A stretch of DNA of 64,000 nucleotides, taken from positions 62,001 to 126,000 of the forward strand of contig NZ_WBWA01000009.1 of the NCBI RefSeq assembly GCF_008932295.1. Direction: 5' to 3'. A model generated the notes under the pieces. That model had not been told where the DNA came from, did not search any database, and saw nothing but the letters and a program-made list of their open reading frames with translations. The stretch comes from Brucella tritici. GTDB taxonomy: Bacteria > Pseudomonadota > Alphaproteobacteria > Rhizobiales > Rhizobiaceae. A program made the translations under genes and the position numbers. Position 1 is the first letter of the stretch; each line of letters opens with the position of its first letter. Positions 9,432 through 18,235 of this stretch are shown one piece after another.

Positions 9432-11282
9432 ATGCCCCATGACACGCCTTTGATTGCGACAATCGTCATCGGGTTATGCCTGGCCTTCATCTTCGGTGCG
9501 ATAGCCACCCGTCTGAAAATCTCCCCTCTCGTCGGCTATCTTCTGGCCGGTGTTATTGCCGGTCCCCACACACCCGGTTTCGTTGCAGATCAGGACCTCA
9601 TTCTTCAGCTTGCCGAGATTGGCGTCATCCTGCTGATGTTCGGCGTTGGTCTGCATTTTTCCCTTAAGGATCTTCTTTCCGTCAAAGCCATCGCGGTTCC
9701 CGGCGCACTCGCACAAATCGCAGCCGCCGCAGCACTTGGCACCGGCCTTGGCCTCGCCCTTGGCTGGGATGTGCAGGCGGGTCTCGTTTTCGGCTTGGCT
9801 CTTTCGACCGCAAGTACGGTCGTCCTGCTGCGCGCCATGCAGGAGCGCCGCCTGATCGATACGGAGCGCGGACGTATTGCAGTCGGCTGGCTGATCGTCG
9901 AAGACCTCGCAATGGTCATGGCGCTGGTTCTGCTTCCAGCAGTCGCCAGCGTAACCGGTCGTGCCGAAGGCTCGGCAGCAAGCGATCCCATCGCTTCGTG
10001 GCTCGGCCTCGGTATTGGCGGCATCATCCTTCTCACCATCGCCAAGGTTGTTCTGTTCGTCGCCCTGATGCTTATGGTCGGGCGCAAGGTCATACCGTGG
10101 CTTCTGAATGTCGTGGCTCAGACCGGCTCCCGCGAACTATTTCGTCTCGGTGTGCTTGCCATTGCACTGGGCGTGGCTTTCGGCGCTGCCCATCTGTTTG
10201 GCGTTTCCTTTGCGTTGGGCGCCTTCTTCGCTGGCATGGTGATGAGCGAATCCGAACTCAGCCATCGGGCAGCGGAAGAGTCCCTGCCCTTGCGCGATGC
10301 CTTCGCGGTGCTGTTCTTTATCTCGGTCGGAATGTTGTTCGACCCGATGAGCCTTCTCCGCGATCCGCTGCCCCTGCTCGGAACACTTGCCATTATCCTC
10401 ATCGGCAAATCAGTCGCGGCATTCTTCATCGTGCGCGCTTTCCGTCGCCCTGTCAGCACGGCGCTCACCATTTCGGCAAGTCTTGCGCAGATCGGTGAAT
10501 TCTCCTTCATTCTGGCGGGGTTGGGCGTCAGCCTCAATCTTCTCCCACCGGCTGGACGCGACCTTATTCTCGCTGGTGCAATCCTGTCGATCTTCCTCAA
10601 TCCGGTTATGTTCATCGTAGCGGAACGAATGCGGCCTTGGATCGAAAAGCGAAGCAAACACGGAACACCAGCCGGTGAAGCCCCCGGTGTCGAACTGAGT
10701 ATTTCCGAACCTGAGCCGTTACCCCAAACTTTGCTGACCGGACACACGATTGTTGTTGGCTATGGCCAGATCGGCGAAAGGATTGCAGCAGGATTACAGG
10801 CAGAGACGACGCCTTTTCTCGTCATCGAGGTTTCGTCGAAGGTCAGCGCCTCGCTCAAGGACAAAGGCGTCGAAGCCATTGCCGGCAACGCCTCGGATTC
10901 AGAGATACTGAAGGCGGCCAATCCGGCAATGGCGCGAAATCTGGTTATTGCAATCCCCAATGCCTTCGAGGCTGGACGGGTCACAGCATTAGCCCGAGCC
11001 GCAAATCCGGAAATCAGCATCGTCGTACGCGCCTGCTCGAAGGCGGAAGCACAATATCTAAAGGATCTTGGCGCAGATTTTGTCATTCTGGGCGAAGAAG
11101 AGATCGCAACAGCCATGGCAAAGGCAATCGGAACTGAGATCAGAAAGAAAAATGCCGGAATTGTTTCCGAAGAAAACGAATCTCAGACTGACATATTAGG
11201 GATAGTATCGGGAGAAGGATCGACCGATATCATGGGCAATAAAGGGGATGATATGAAGCATGAAGGCATGGTGACCGGTTAA
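9432..11282 (+). CDS. Kef/YbaL-type monovalent cation:proton antiporter
   Basis: The 616-residue protein has a CPA2-type Na+/H+ exchanger domain with about 12 membrane helices (residues 5-390). A cytosolic TrkA-N domain starts near residue 437, with the nucleotide-binding motif IVVGYGQIGERIAAGL. This fits the RosB/YbaL branch of the KefB family, which exports K+ or exchanges cations for protons. No TrkA-C domain is obvious; the tail is acidic and short. The ATG follows GGGGGAAGG. Its stop overlaps the next gene as TAATG, so the two are probably translationally coupled. Confidence 0.85.
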   Translation: MPHDTPLIATIVIGLCLAFIFGAIATRLKISPLVGYLLAGVIAGPHTPGFVADQDLILQLAEIGVILLMFGVGLHFSLKDLLSVKAIAVPGALAQIAAAAALGTGLGLALGWDVQAGLVFGLALSTASTVVLLRAMQERRLIDTERGRIAVGWLIVEDLAMVMALVLLPAVASVTGRAEGSAASDPIASWLGLGIGGIILLTIAKVVLFVALMLMVGRKVIPWLLNVVAQTGSRELFRLGVLAIALGVAFGAAHLFGVSFALGAFFAGMVMSESELSHRAAEESLPLRDAFAVLFFISVGMLFDPMSLLRDPLPLLGTLAIILIGKSVAAFFIVRAFRRPVSTALTISASLAQIGEFSFILAGLGVSLNLLPPAGRDLILAGAILSIFLNPVMFIVAERMRPWIEKRSKHGTPAGEAPGVELSISEPEPLPQTLLTGHTIVVGYGQIGERIAAGLQAETTPFLVIEVSSKVSASLKDKGVEAIAGNASDSEILKAANPAMARNLVIAIPNAFEAGRVTALARAANPEISIVVRACSKAEAQYLKDLGADFVILGEEEIATAMAKAIGTEIRKKNAGIVSEENESQTDILGIVSGEGSTDIMGNKGDDMKHEGMVTG

Positions 11283-12229
11283 TGAGAGCAAAGGATTACA
11301 TCTGGCCGGTCGTAGGCATTTGCGCAGTCGGTATTTCGGCTTGGCTTCTCTATCGCGAGCTTCGCAGCATTTCGCTCGATGATGTTCTGGACAGTCTTTA
11401 TGCCATCCGCACCCATCATTGGGTCCTGGCTACAGCATCGGCGCTTCTGGCCTACAGTTCGCTCGCCGGTTATGATCGCATTGCGCTCTTGCACCTCAAG
11501 CGCAAGATTTCCTGGCTCTTCATCGCGCTTTGCTCCTTCACCACATATGCCTTGTCGCACAATATCGGCGCTTCGGTCGTTTCAGGCGCTGTCGTGCGCT
11601 ACAGGGCCTATTCCTCTCAAGGCATGCCCGGCAGTGAAATCGCCGTCCTCATCGCCTTCTGCTCCTTCACATTCATTCTCGGAGTCATAATGACCTCCAG
11701 CGTCGTTCTCTTGCTGGAACCGCATATTCTGATGCGTTTCAACGAGGAACTGACGCCGACCGTCTCCATTATCATCGCACTTTTGATGCTAGCATTCGTG
11801 CTGCTTTATGTCTTCGGTAGCTGGCTGCGCCTGCGTCCACTTCAGATCGGCAGTTTCCGTCTGGAATATCCGCGAATGTCGGTTGTGGTGCAGCAGCTCA
11901 TCGTCGCACCGCTGGAGCTGATAGGCGCCGCTGGCATCATCTATTTTGCCTTGCCAGAGGCCGGCAATCCCGGTTTCCTCATCATTCTGGGCATTTTCCT
12001 GGTCTCGTTCTCCGCGGCCCTGATCTCGCATGCTCCAGGCGGCCTCGGTGTTCTGGAACTCGTGTTCCTCACCGGCTTGCCGGATATGAATCAGGCTGAC
12101 GTTCTGGCAGCGCTGATCGTCTTCCGTCTGCTCTACCTGCTTATCCCGTTCGCAATGTCGCTTGTGGTTGTGCTGGTCTTCGAGAAATCCCAGTTCCTCT
12201 TGCGATGGAACGACAAGCAGCAGAAATAA
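11282..12229 (+). CDS. YbhN-like (UPF0104, LPG-synthase transmembrane family) membrane protein
   Basis: The 315-residue protein has about eight membrane helices and the family hallmarks SHNIGASVVSGAVVRYRAYSS near residues 97-116 and SHAPGGLGVLELVFL near 249-263. These resemble the flippase/transmembrane part of MprF, without the lysyl transferase domain. Its role is probably in lipid or membrane handling; the exact substrate is unknown. The start codon shares one base with the stop of the antiporter gene (TAATG), which fixes the start and points to joint expression. Confidence 0.8.
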   Translation: MRAKDYIWPVVGICAVGISAWLLYRELRSISLDDVLDSLYAIRTHHWVLATASALLAYSSLAGYDRIALLHLKRKISWLFIALCSFTTYALSHNIGASVVSGAVVRYRAYSSQGMPGSEIAVLIAFCSFTFILGVIMTSSVVLLLEPHILMRFNEELTPTVSIIIALLMLAFVLLYVFGSWLRLRPLQIGSFRLEYPRMSVVVQQLIVAPLELIGAAGIIYFALPEAGNPGFLIILGIFLVSFSAALISHAPGGLGVLELVFLTGLPDMNQADVLAALIVFRLLYLLIPFAMSLVVVLVFEKSQFLLRWNDKQQK

Positions 12230-12324
12230 AATTAGATTACAGACGGAGCATAGTTTTCACGAAAACCGTCCTAATTTGAATTTGTTTTCCTTAAAATGGC
12301 GGCTTTGACCGCCTATCTTGGAAC

Positions 12325-12356
12325 CAGTTTCGCAAATGGAACAAATTGCGAAACTG
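12325..12356. repeat. Perfect 11-bp inverted repeat in the leader of the hydrolase gene
   Basis: CAGTTTCGCAA (12325-12335) and TTGCGAAACTG (12346-12356) flank a 10-base spacer, ending 37 bp before the hydrolase ATG. It could be an operator or an mRNA hairpin. The same TTCGCAA/TTGCGAA half-sites recur, with a 4-base spacer, upstream of kup at 57679-57696. Confidence 0.6.
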
Positions 12357-12393
12357 AACGCCCTCCCAAGGCCTTATCCAAAAGGAAAAACAC

Positions 12394-12957
12394 ATGCCTG
12401 CGACATTGATCATCCCCGGCTACAAGGGATCGGAAGCAGGCCACTGGCAGCGCCAATGGTTGCATGACGATCCGTCAGCATTACTCGTCGAGCAGGACGA
12501 CTGGCACTATCCGGTGCTATCCGACTGGATGCACGCGCTCGAAGCAAAACTCGCCGAAAATCCGGGGGCCGTTCTGGTCGCCCATAGTCTCGGCTGCGCA
12601 CTGGTCGCACATCTGGCCAACCGCCCGTCGGCGGCTCATGTGGCGGGCGCCCTACTGGTTGCACCGGCCGACGCCGAAACAATGGCTCGTAAGGACGATC
12701 GATTCCTGAGCTTTGCTCCGCTCCCGCGCCAGGAGCTGGGTTTTCCATCCATCATCGTCGCAAGCCGCAACGATGAATATATGAGCTTTGCCAAGGCAGA
12801 AGCTCTGTCCCATGTGTGGGGATCGGGATTTGTCGATCTCGGCCATGCCGGACACATCAATGTAGCAAGTGGATTCAGCCGCTGGCCGGAAGGAATTATC
12901 CTCGCATCTTCTCTTCACAGAGAACCGATGAACAACACGCTTTCCCAAGCAGCGTGA
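12394..12957 (+). CDS. RBBP9/YdeN-type small serine hydrolase
   Basis: The 187-residue protein is an alpha/beta hydrolase of the compact RBBP9/YdeN type. The N-terminus IIPGYKGSEAGHWQRQW is typical, the nucleophile Ser65 lies in VAHSLGCAL, and the likely partners are Asp127 (SRNDEY) and a His in LGHAGHIN (151 or 154). The family is cytosolic; natural substrates are mostly unknown. AAAGGAAAAACAC precedes the ATG and serves as ribosome binding site. It is a single gene, convergent with cysW over a shared terminator. Confidence 0.85.
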   Translation: MPATLIIPGYKGSEAGHWQRQWLHDDPSALLVEQDDWHYPVLSDWMHALEAKLAENPGAVLVAHSLGCALVAHLANRPSAAHVAGALLVAPADAETMARKDDRFLSFAPLPRQELGFPSIIVASRNDEYMSFAKAEALSHVWGSGFVDLGHAGHINVASGFSRWPEGIILASSLHREPMNNTLSQAA

Positions 12958-12961
12958 CCGC

Positions 12962-12990
12962 AAGCCGTCCATTCCTCGAATGGACGGCTT
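12962..12990. terminator. Bidirectional terminator between hydrolase and cysW
   Basis: AAGCCGTCCATTC and GAATGGACGGCTT pair perfectly over 13 bp around a 3-base loop. It sits between two convergent genes. Confidence 0.85.
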
Positions 12991-12998
12991 CTTCGATC

Positions 12999-13829
12999 TT
13001 AGGCACCTTGCCTACGTTCAAGCAGAACCTTCAGGACAAGCGTCAGAAGAGCAATCAACGCGAGCGTCGAAGCCGCAGCGAATGCACCAGCGACGTTATA
13101 GTCATTGAACAGTAGTTCCACCTGAAGCGGCAGCGTATTGGTCTTACCTCGGATGGCACCCGAAACGACCGACGTTGCTCCAAACTCTCCCATCACACGC
13201 GCATTGCAAAGTACAGCTCCATAGAGCAGTGCCCATTTGATATTGGGCAAGGTCACGTAGAAGAAGGTTTGCCAGGCATTGGCTCCAAGCGTCAGAGCTG
13301 CTTCTTCTTCTTCACTCCCCTGCACTTCCATCAGCGGGATCAGTTCACGCGCCACGAAAGGCGAAGTGACAAAGAGGCTGACAAGGAAGATCGCCGGAAC
13401 CGTGAACATGATCTTGATGTCATAGGCTTCCAGCAATGGCCCGAGCAAACCTTGCGATCCGTAGAGGAAGAGATAAGTCACACCGGCCACGATAGGCGAG
13501 ACTGAGAACGGTATTTCTACGAATGTAATCAGCAGCCGCCGTCCGGGGAAACGGAACTTGGTTACGAGCCATGCGACGCAAACACCGAACGCCATATTAA
13601 TAGGCACCACGACAATGGCCGTCAGAATGGTCAGCCAGACCGCATGCAATGTGTCAGGTTTCAATATTTCGCCGAAGAAGACATCTACGCCCTTGCTAAA
13701 AGCATAAGAGAAGATAACGGCGAGTGGTGCCCCGATGCAGATCAGCGACAAACCAGCCGCCAGCCAGATCAACAGGTTACGCATCGGCCCGGAATTACGT
13801 GCCTGCAGGCTTGCGCTAACGTTCTGCAT
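12999..13829 (-). CDS. cysW: Sulfate ABC transporter permease CysW
   Basis: The 276-residue inner-membrane permease has about six helices and a binding-protein-dependent transport domain with EAA loop LTLGANAWQTFFYVTLPNIK near residues 180-199 and GEFGATSVVSG after it. With CysT it forms the channel for sulfate or thiosulfate uptake. It overlaps the end of cysT by 14 bp, which shows translational coupling. No cysA ATPase gene follows; the next feature is a terminator. The start at 13829 is the first ATG after overlap; no other start fits better. Confidence 0.92.
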   Translation of the reverse strand: MQNVSASLQARNSGPMRNLLIWLAAGLSLICIGAPLAVIFSYAFSKGVDVFFGEILKPDTLHAVWLTILTAIVVVPINMAFGVCVAWLVTKFRFPGRRLLITFVEIPFSVSPIVAGVTYLFLYGSQGLLGPLLEAYDIKIMFTVPAIFLVSLFVTSPFVARELIPLMEVQGSEEEEAALTLGANAWQTFFYVTLPNIKWALLYGAVLCNARVMGEFGATSVVSGAIRGKTNTLPLQVELLFNDYNVAGAFAAASTLALIALLTLVLKVLLERRQGA

Positions 13830-14652
13830 AACGAAGCTGCCTTGCCTGAATAAGATTGGTCACAAGAAGCATCAGGAACGCCGTAATGAGCATCACGAAT
13901 GCAAGTGCTGCGGCGGCTGGATAATCATATTCATCAAGCCGGATGAAAACGAGCAGCGATGTCACTTCGGTTTCGAAGGGAAGATTGCCTGAGATAAAGA
14001 CAATCGAACCAAACTCACCGAGGCTGCGGGCAAAGGAAAGCGACGAGCCTGCAAGGAAAGCTGGAAAGATGGTCGGCCAGATAATGTGTGAGAATGTCTG
14101 CCAGGAGCTGGCCCCGAGGCTGCGGGCAGCTTCTTCGACATCAGCGCTCATATCCTCCAGTACCGGCTGCACCGTGCGGATAACAAATGGAATGCTGGTG
14201 AAAAACATCGCGATCATGATGCCAAGCGGTGCATAGGCAATCTTTATTCCAATCGGTTCAAGGAACCGTCCGAACCAGCCGTTCTGGGCAAAGAGCGTTA
14301 CCAATGCCAAACCTGCTATGGCAGTAGGCAGCGCGAAAGGAAGATCGACTGCAGCATCAATCAGGCGTTTGCCGGGGAATTCGTATCGGGTCAGCACCCA
14401 GGCCAGCAAGAGACCGAATAAGCCGTTAAATACGGTTGCCACTGCGGCTGCACTCAAGGTGATCTTATAGGTCGCCAGTGCCCGATCTGAGGTCACGATA
14501 TTCCAGAAGTCGCTCCAGCCGAGACTTGCCGTTTTCAGAATCATAGCCAGCAGTGGCAAGGCCACGATGACAGCCAGATAAAGCAAAGTGCAGCCGAGGG
14601 TCAGTCCGAACCCCGGCAGCACAGAATTACGTTTCATGCTTAGAAGCGACAC
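13816..14652 (-). CDS. cysT: Sulfate ABC transporter permease CysT (CysU)
   Basis: The 278-residue permease has six helices and an EAA loop near residues 180-200 (RSLGASSWQTFSHIIWPTIF), followed by LGEFGSIVFISGNLP, characteristic of CysT. It pairs with CysW. It lies 50 bp downstream of the binding protein gene, separated from it by a perfect hairpin, and runs into cysW with a 14-bp overlap. The N-terminus (RNSVLPGFGLTLGCTLLYL) matches the family. Confidence 0.93.
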   Translation of the reverse strand: MSLLSMKRNSVLPGFGLTLGCTLLYLAVIVALPLLAMILKTASLGWSDFWNIVTSDRALATYKITLSAAAVATVFNGLFGLLLAWVLTRYEFPGKRLIDAAVDLPFALPTAIAGLALVTLFAQNGWFGRFLEPIGIKIAYAPLGIMIAMFFTSIPFVIRTVQPVLEDMSADVEEAARSLGASSWQTFSHIIWPTIFPAFLAGSSLSFARSLGEFGSIVFISGNLPFETEVTSLLVFIRLDEYDYPAAAALAFVMLITAFLMLLVTNLIQARQLRYAER

Positions 14653-14672
14653 TGGATTTTTCCAAAAAGCAA

Positions 14673-14693
14673 GGCGATCCCTCAGGGATCGCC
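14673..14693 (-). terminator. Intercistronic hairpin between sbp and cysT
   Basis: GGCGATCCC (14673-14681) pairs with GGGATCGCC (14685-14693) around TCA. There is no T run. Lying just after the binding protein gene, it probably shields that message from 3' decay or partly attenuates the permease genes. Similar hairpins follow the other two binding protein genes in this window. Confidence 0.75.
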
Positions 14694-14705
14694 AATTGGC
14701 TCTGT

Positions 14706-15710
14706 TTACTTACCGGTGAAGAGCTGATCGAGCACTCCGCCTTCGGCGAAATGTTCCTTCTGAACTTTCTCCCAGCCACCGAAAGCATCTTCAACCGTCA
14801 CGAGACGCACATCAGGATAGATATCCTTGTGCTTTGCGATGACGTCCTTGTCATGCACGCGGTTGAAGTTTTGAGCCAGAATCTCCTGGCCTTCCGGCGA
14901 ATAGAGATAATCGAGATAGGCTTCGGCAATCTTGCGCGATCCGCGCTTGTCTACCACCTTGTCGACGACCGTAACGGGGAACTCTGCCAGCAGACTGACT
15001 TCGGGTACGACAACGTCATATTTGTCCGGTCCAAGAACCTTTTCGGTTCCGCGTGTTTCAGCCTCGAAAGTCACCAGAACGTCGCCAATGCCACGTTCGG
15101 CAAAAGTCGTCGTTGCGCCACGACCGCCCGTATCGAACACGGGCACATTCTTGAAAATCTTCCCGATAAACTCGTGAACTTTTGCCTGATCTCCCTTGAA
15201 TGCTTCGTTCGCGTACGCCGTCGCAGCAAGATAGGTATAGCGCGCATTGCCCGAAGTTTTCGGATTCGGGAAGATCACCTTCACGTCGTCACGCGCCAAA
15301 TCATCCCAATTCTTGATGTTCTTCGGATTGCCCTCACGAACAAGGAAAGCAGGGAATGAATAGTAGGGTGACGAGTTGTTCGGGAGTCGCTTCTGCCAAT
15401 CGGCCGGAATGAGATTGCCCTTGTCATGCAGGACCTGCACGTCGGTTACCTGATTGAAGGTAACGACATCCGCCTCAAGCCCTTCCAGGATCGAACGCGC
15501 CTGCTTCGAGGAGCCCGCATGGGACTGATTGACGGTCAGATCTTCACCGGTCTTGGTCTTCCAGTCTGCGATGAAGGCCTTGTTGACCTGTTCGTAGAGT
15601 TCTCGCGCGATGTCATAGGAAACGTTGAGGATTTCCTTCGGCTCCTGCGCATGAACCGGAGCGGCGCCGAGACCGAGGGCTACCGCCGCATATAGAATAA
15701 TTTTTCTCAT
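14706..15710 (-). CDS. sbp: Periplasmic sulfate-binding protein
   Basis: About 334 residues. The signal peptide KIILYAAVALGLGAAPVHAQ leads into a Sbp/CysP-type binding protein; family motifs include NVSYDIARELYEQVNKAF near residue 32, NQSHAGSSKQARSILEGLEADVVTFNQ and NPKTSGNARYTYL. It captures sulfate (or thiosulfate) for CysT/CysW. In-frame starts exist at 15725 (GTG), 15719 and 15710 (ATG). I prefer 15710, which gives the usual short Lys/Arg start before the hydrophobic core and has GGGATGGG upstream; 15719 is also possible. The promoter region has two palindromes. Confidence 0.93.
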   Translation of the reverse strand: MRKIILYAAVALGLGAAPVHAQEPKEILNVSYDIARELYEQVNKAFIADWKTKTGEDLTVNQSHAGSSKQARSILEGLEADVVTFNQVTDVQVLHDKGNLIPADWQKRLPNNSSPYYSFPAFLVREGNPKNIKNWDDLARDDVKVIFPNPKTSGNARYTYLAATAYANEAFKGDQAKVHEFIGKIFKNVPVFDTGGRGATTTFAERGIGDVLVTFEAETRGTEKVLGPDKYDVVVPEVSLLAEFPVTVVDKVVDKRGSRKIAEAYLDYLYSPEGQEILAQNFNRVHDKDVIAKHKDIYPDVRLVTVEDAFGGWEKVQKEHFAEGGVLDQLFTGK

Positions 15711-15840
15711 TAGACCCATCCCCACCGCGCTGTTTGCGAAAAGCGCTCTAAACTGGATTGTTTTCGGAAAACAAATCTAACGAGAGAAGAGACAAAATCA
15801 ATCTAAATCATTGATTTAAATATATAAACTACTTTCCAAG
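15711..15840 (-). promoter_or_regulatory. AT-rich promoter region of the sulfate operon with two palindromes
   Basis: Upstream of sbp are TTGTTTTC-G-GAAAACAA (15758-15774) and TAAATCA-T-TGATTTA (15804-15818), both perfect. The stretch is much more AT-rich than the flanking genes. Sulfur-responsive regulators of the CysB/Cbl type act on such operons in other proteobacteria, but I cannot match either palindrome to a known site. Confidence 0.5.
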
Positions 15841-15976
15841 TCATTCATGGAACCTGCGCCCAAACCAAATGCTGACATGAGAAAATAATTCTCATCAGGA
15901 TCAAAACCATAAAATGAAATGCAAAAGGCAGGAGACTTCTGCCCCCTGCCTTCAAACCATTCTTGGACTTCTGGTC

Positions 15977-16165
15977 TCACCAGAAACCGCGATGCTGCCA
16001 GCACCAGAGAAAATTATGCTCGCCACGCTCCAGCCGACTACGGCGGCGGGCTGCAATCTCTTCCGCATTCAACTTCATTTCGCGCCAAGGCTGCTCCAAA
16101 AAGGCCGGAACACGCAAAAACGTATTCTTCATTTTCGTAGCGAGCAGTTGAACGGTTCGCTTCAT
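15977..16165 (-). CDS. Small basic protein of unknown function upstream of the sulfate operon
   Basis: The 62-residue protein is basic and aromatic-rich (several Trp, one Cys, run AARRRSRLERGE), with no signal peptide or membrane helix and no domain I recognise. It is supported by a very good ribosome binding site (AGGAGG, 7 bases before the ATG at 16165) and by a promoter-like pair TTGACA/CAAAAT 16 bp apart, about 70 bp upstream. It reads toward sbp, whose start lies 266 bp beyond its stop. A leader role or a small regulator is possible; neither is shown. A longer start at 16180 lacks a ribosome binding site. Confidence 0.6.
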   Translation of the reverse strand: MKRTVQLLATKMKNTFLRVPAFLEQPWREMKLNAEEIAARRRSRLERGEHNFLWCWQHRGFW

Positions 16166-16227
16166 GCCTAGCCTCCTCATTGCCTTCCGCTCAAATATTG
16201 TCGCGCTTTCGCCGCAACAATGAACGA

Positions 16228-16269
16228 TAGGTTAATTTTGAAGGCTTCTCGGCTTTTGTCAATAACCTA
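16228..16269 (-). promoter_or_regulatory. Promoter bracketed by an inverted heptamer
   Basis: On the minus strand TTGACA (16262-16257) and CAAAAT (16240-16235) are 16 bp apart. TAGGTTA (16228-16234) and TAACCTA (16263-16269) are an exact inverted pair placed just outside the -10 and -35. This layout suits a regulator bound across the promoter of the 62-residue gene. No known regulator is implied. Confidence 0.5.
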
Positions 16270-16340
16270 CTTATTTTATCGGAGTTAACTGTGTGAAATA
16301 ATTTGCGAGCCAGATCAACCAGCCCGCAAATTCATTCCTG

Positions 16341-17909
16341 TTAAACCTCATAGTCGATTGAGGGCGTAATGCGTACCTTGCCGATATGACGACCGTTCAT
16401 CGACTCGATCTTGAACTCCAGACCATCGGCAACGAAGCTTTCCCCACCCAGCGGCAAGTGCCCGAGATGCCAGAGAACATAACCGGCCAGCGTCGTATAG
16501 CGATCACCATCATCGAGAAGGTCGCGTTCAAGAAGACCACTCAGCCGACGAATATCGGTAAAGCCATCCACAAGATAACCACCATGGCCGTCCGACTGCG
16601 CGACAGCCGCCTCTTCATCTTCATCAGGAAACTCACCGGCAATGGCTTCCAGAACGTCGGTGGGTGTCACGACGCCTTCGAAAGAACCGTGCTCGTCCAC
16701 CACCACCGCGATCTGAACAGGTGAGTTGCGCAACTGTTCCATAACGCGCAACACATTTGCATTTTCATGCACGACAAGCGGTTGTTTTACGATTTTGTCC
16801 CAGTCGATAGGCTTCCTGTCGCCGATATCGAGCAGAAGATCCCTCACAAGCGCCACGCCGATGAACTCATCCACCTGACGACGTGCGACGATGACGCGTG
16901 AATGTGACAGCTTGCGAATGGCCTCATCCAGTTCCGCTTCGTCTTCATCGAGGTCAAGCCACTCGATCTCGTTGCGTGGCGACATGATGGAACGCACAGG
17001 TCGATCAGCCAGATCGAGAACGCCGCGGATCATCTCCTTTTCTTCCGGCAGGAAGACGTCACTGGCGGCTGTCTGCTGGGCAATCACATCAATCGTATCA
17101 GAGAGCGGATTTTCACCGCGACCGCCACCGAGCAGGCGCAGGACTGCGCCTGCCGTGCGTTCTCGCAGATCATTGGTGGTAACCAGCTTTTCGCGGTTGT
17201 GTCGCGACATCTGATTGGCCGCTTCGATCAATACCGAGAAGCCGATCGCCGCATAGAGATAACCCTTTGGAATATGGAAGCCGAAACCTTCCACGACCAG
17301 ACTGAAGCCAATCATCATCAAAAAGCCAAGACAGAGGATGACGACGGTGGGGTGTTTGTTGACAAAGTCCATCAACGGCTTGGAAGCAAGCATCATCACG
17401 CCAATGGCGATAACCACAGCAATCATCATGACCGGCAGGTGCTGGACCATGCCAACAGCCGTAATGACGCTATCGAGCGAGAATACCGCATCCAGAACGA
17501 CAATCTGAACAATCACTTGCCAGAACACAGCATGCACGACCTTGGAACTTTTTGGCCCATGATCGCCCTCTAGCCGCTCGTGGAGTTCCATCGTGCCCTT
17601 GGCGAGAAGGAAGAGGCCACCTATCAGCATGATGATATCGCGTCCCGAAAACGACAGCCCCATCAGCGACACCAAGGGCTCTCGCAGAGTGACGATCCAA
17701 GAAATCGACGCCAGCAGTACCAAACGCATCAGAAGAGCGAGACTAAGGCCGATCAGCCGCGCACGATTGCGTTGGTGCGGAGGCAGTTTGTCGGCCAGAA
17801 TGGCGATGAAGACGAGATTGTCGATACCGAGAACAATCTCGAGTACCACCAATGTCACCAAACCTATCCAGGCATTGGGGTCGGCAATCCAGTCCATGGA
17901 CCAGTCCAT
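16341..17909 (-). CDS. TerC-family membrane protein with CBS pair and CorC/HlyC domain
   Basis: The 522-residue protein has an N-terminal TerC domain of seven helices with [14 protein letters not shown] (about residues 22-35) and [17 protein letters not shown], each with the conserved acidic residues. Two CBS domains span about 300-420 ([34 protein letters not shown]) and a CorC/HlyC domain ends the chain. This is the YoaE/YegH type. TerC proteins are linked to manganese export or metalation of secreted proteins; the function of this type is not settled. AAAGGAGC lies 10 bases before the ATG at 17909; a second in-frame ATG at 17897 is less well placed. A 326-bp upstream region is rich in inverted repeats. 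Confidence 0.88.
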   Translation of the reverse strand: MDWSMDWIADPNAWIGLVTLVVLEIVLGIDNLVFIAILADKLPPHQRNRARLIGLSLALLMRLVLLASISWIVTLREPLVSLMGLSFSGRDIIMLIGGLFLLAKGTMELHERLEGDHGPKSSKVVHAVFWQVIVQIVVLDAVFSLDSVITAVGMVQHLPVMMIAVVIAIGVMMLASKPLMDFVNKHPTVVILCLGFLMMIGFSLVVEGFGFHIPKGYLYAAIGFSVLIEAANQMSRHNREKLVTTNDLRERTAGAVLRLLGGGRGENPLSDTIDVIAQQTAASDVFLPEEKEMIRGVLDLADRPVRSIMSPRNEIEWLDLDEDEAELDEAIRKLSHSRVIVARRQVDEFIGVALVRDLLLDIGDRKPIDWDKIVKQPLVVHENANVLRVMEQLRNSPVQIAVVVDEHGSFEGVVTPTDVLEAIAGEFPDEDEEAAVAQSDGHGGYLVDGFTDIRRLSGLLERDLLDDGDRYTTLAGYVLWHLGHLPLGGESFVADGLEFKIESMNGRHIGKVRITPSIDYEV

Positions 17910-18235
17910 GATATGTCGGCTCCTTTAAAGATCAGCAGAAATGAAAATTGGAAACTACGCCGCAAGCAGTTTGTGGCCGGGCCGCTTTTGTGCGGTCCAG
18001 CCCCAGGCGGACAAAGACTATCGGGAATTGTTCAACGCGCGGGAAACCCGAACACCCCTGCGGGGAACACGGACTTCGAGAAGACGAATCGTCAGAACTG
18101 TCGTCGGGCATAAAGCGCGATGAACCTTATATGAGGTGTTTGCGAGGCTACAAGCCTCAGCAACACCGGTTGCCATATGGAACATATGGTTTTGTTATTA
18201 AGCAGACTGAAGCCTGCTGCACAAGAGAACTATTA
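17910..18235 (-). promoter_or_regulatory. Structured leader region between dedA-type and terC-type genes
   Basis: There is no gene in this stretch. It holds a series of inverted repeats: CGGG-AAA-CCCG (18040-18050), CCCC-TGC-GGGG (18055-18065), a bulged 33-base hairpin with core GAGGC/GCCTC (18135-18167), and CCATATG-GAA-CATATGG (18173-18189). The last two may end the DedA transcript. The GC-rich ones would lie in the leader of the TerC gene. TerC genes in other bacteria are often under the yybP-ykoY manganese riboswitch, but I do not find its GGGGAGUA core here. Confidence 0.45.

Noticed and set aside
17910-18235. A yybP-ykoY manganese riboswitch before the TerC-type gene
   Set aside because: The conserved GGGGAGUA core and partner loop are not visible on the minus strand. 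Only generic stems remain, so I list a structured leader instead.
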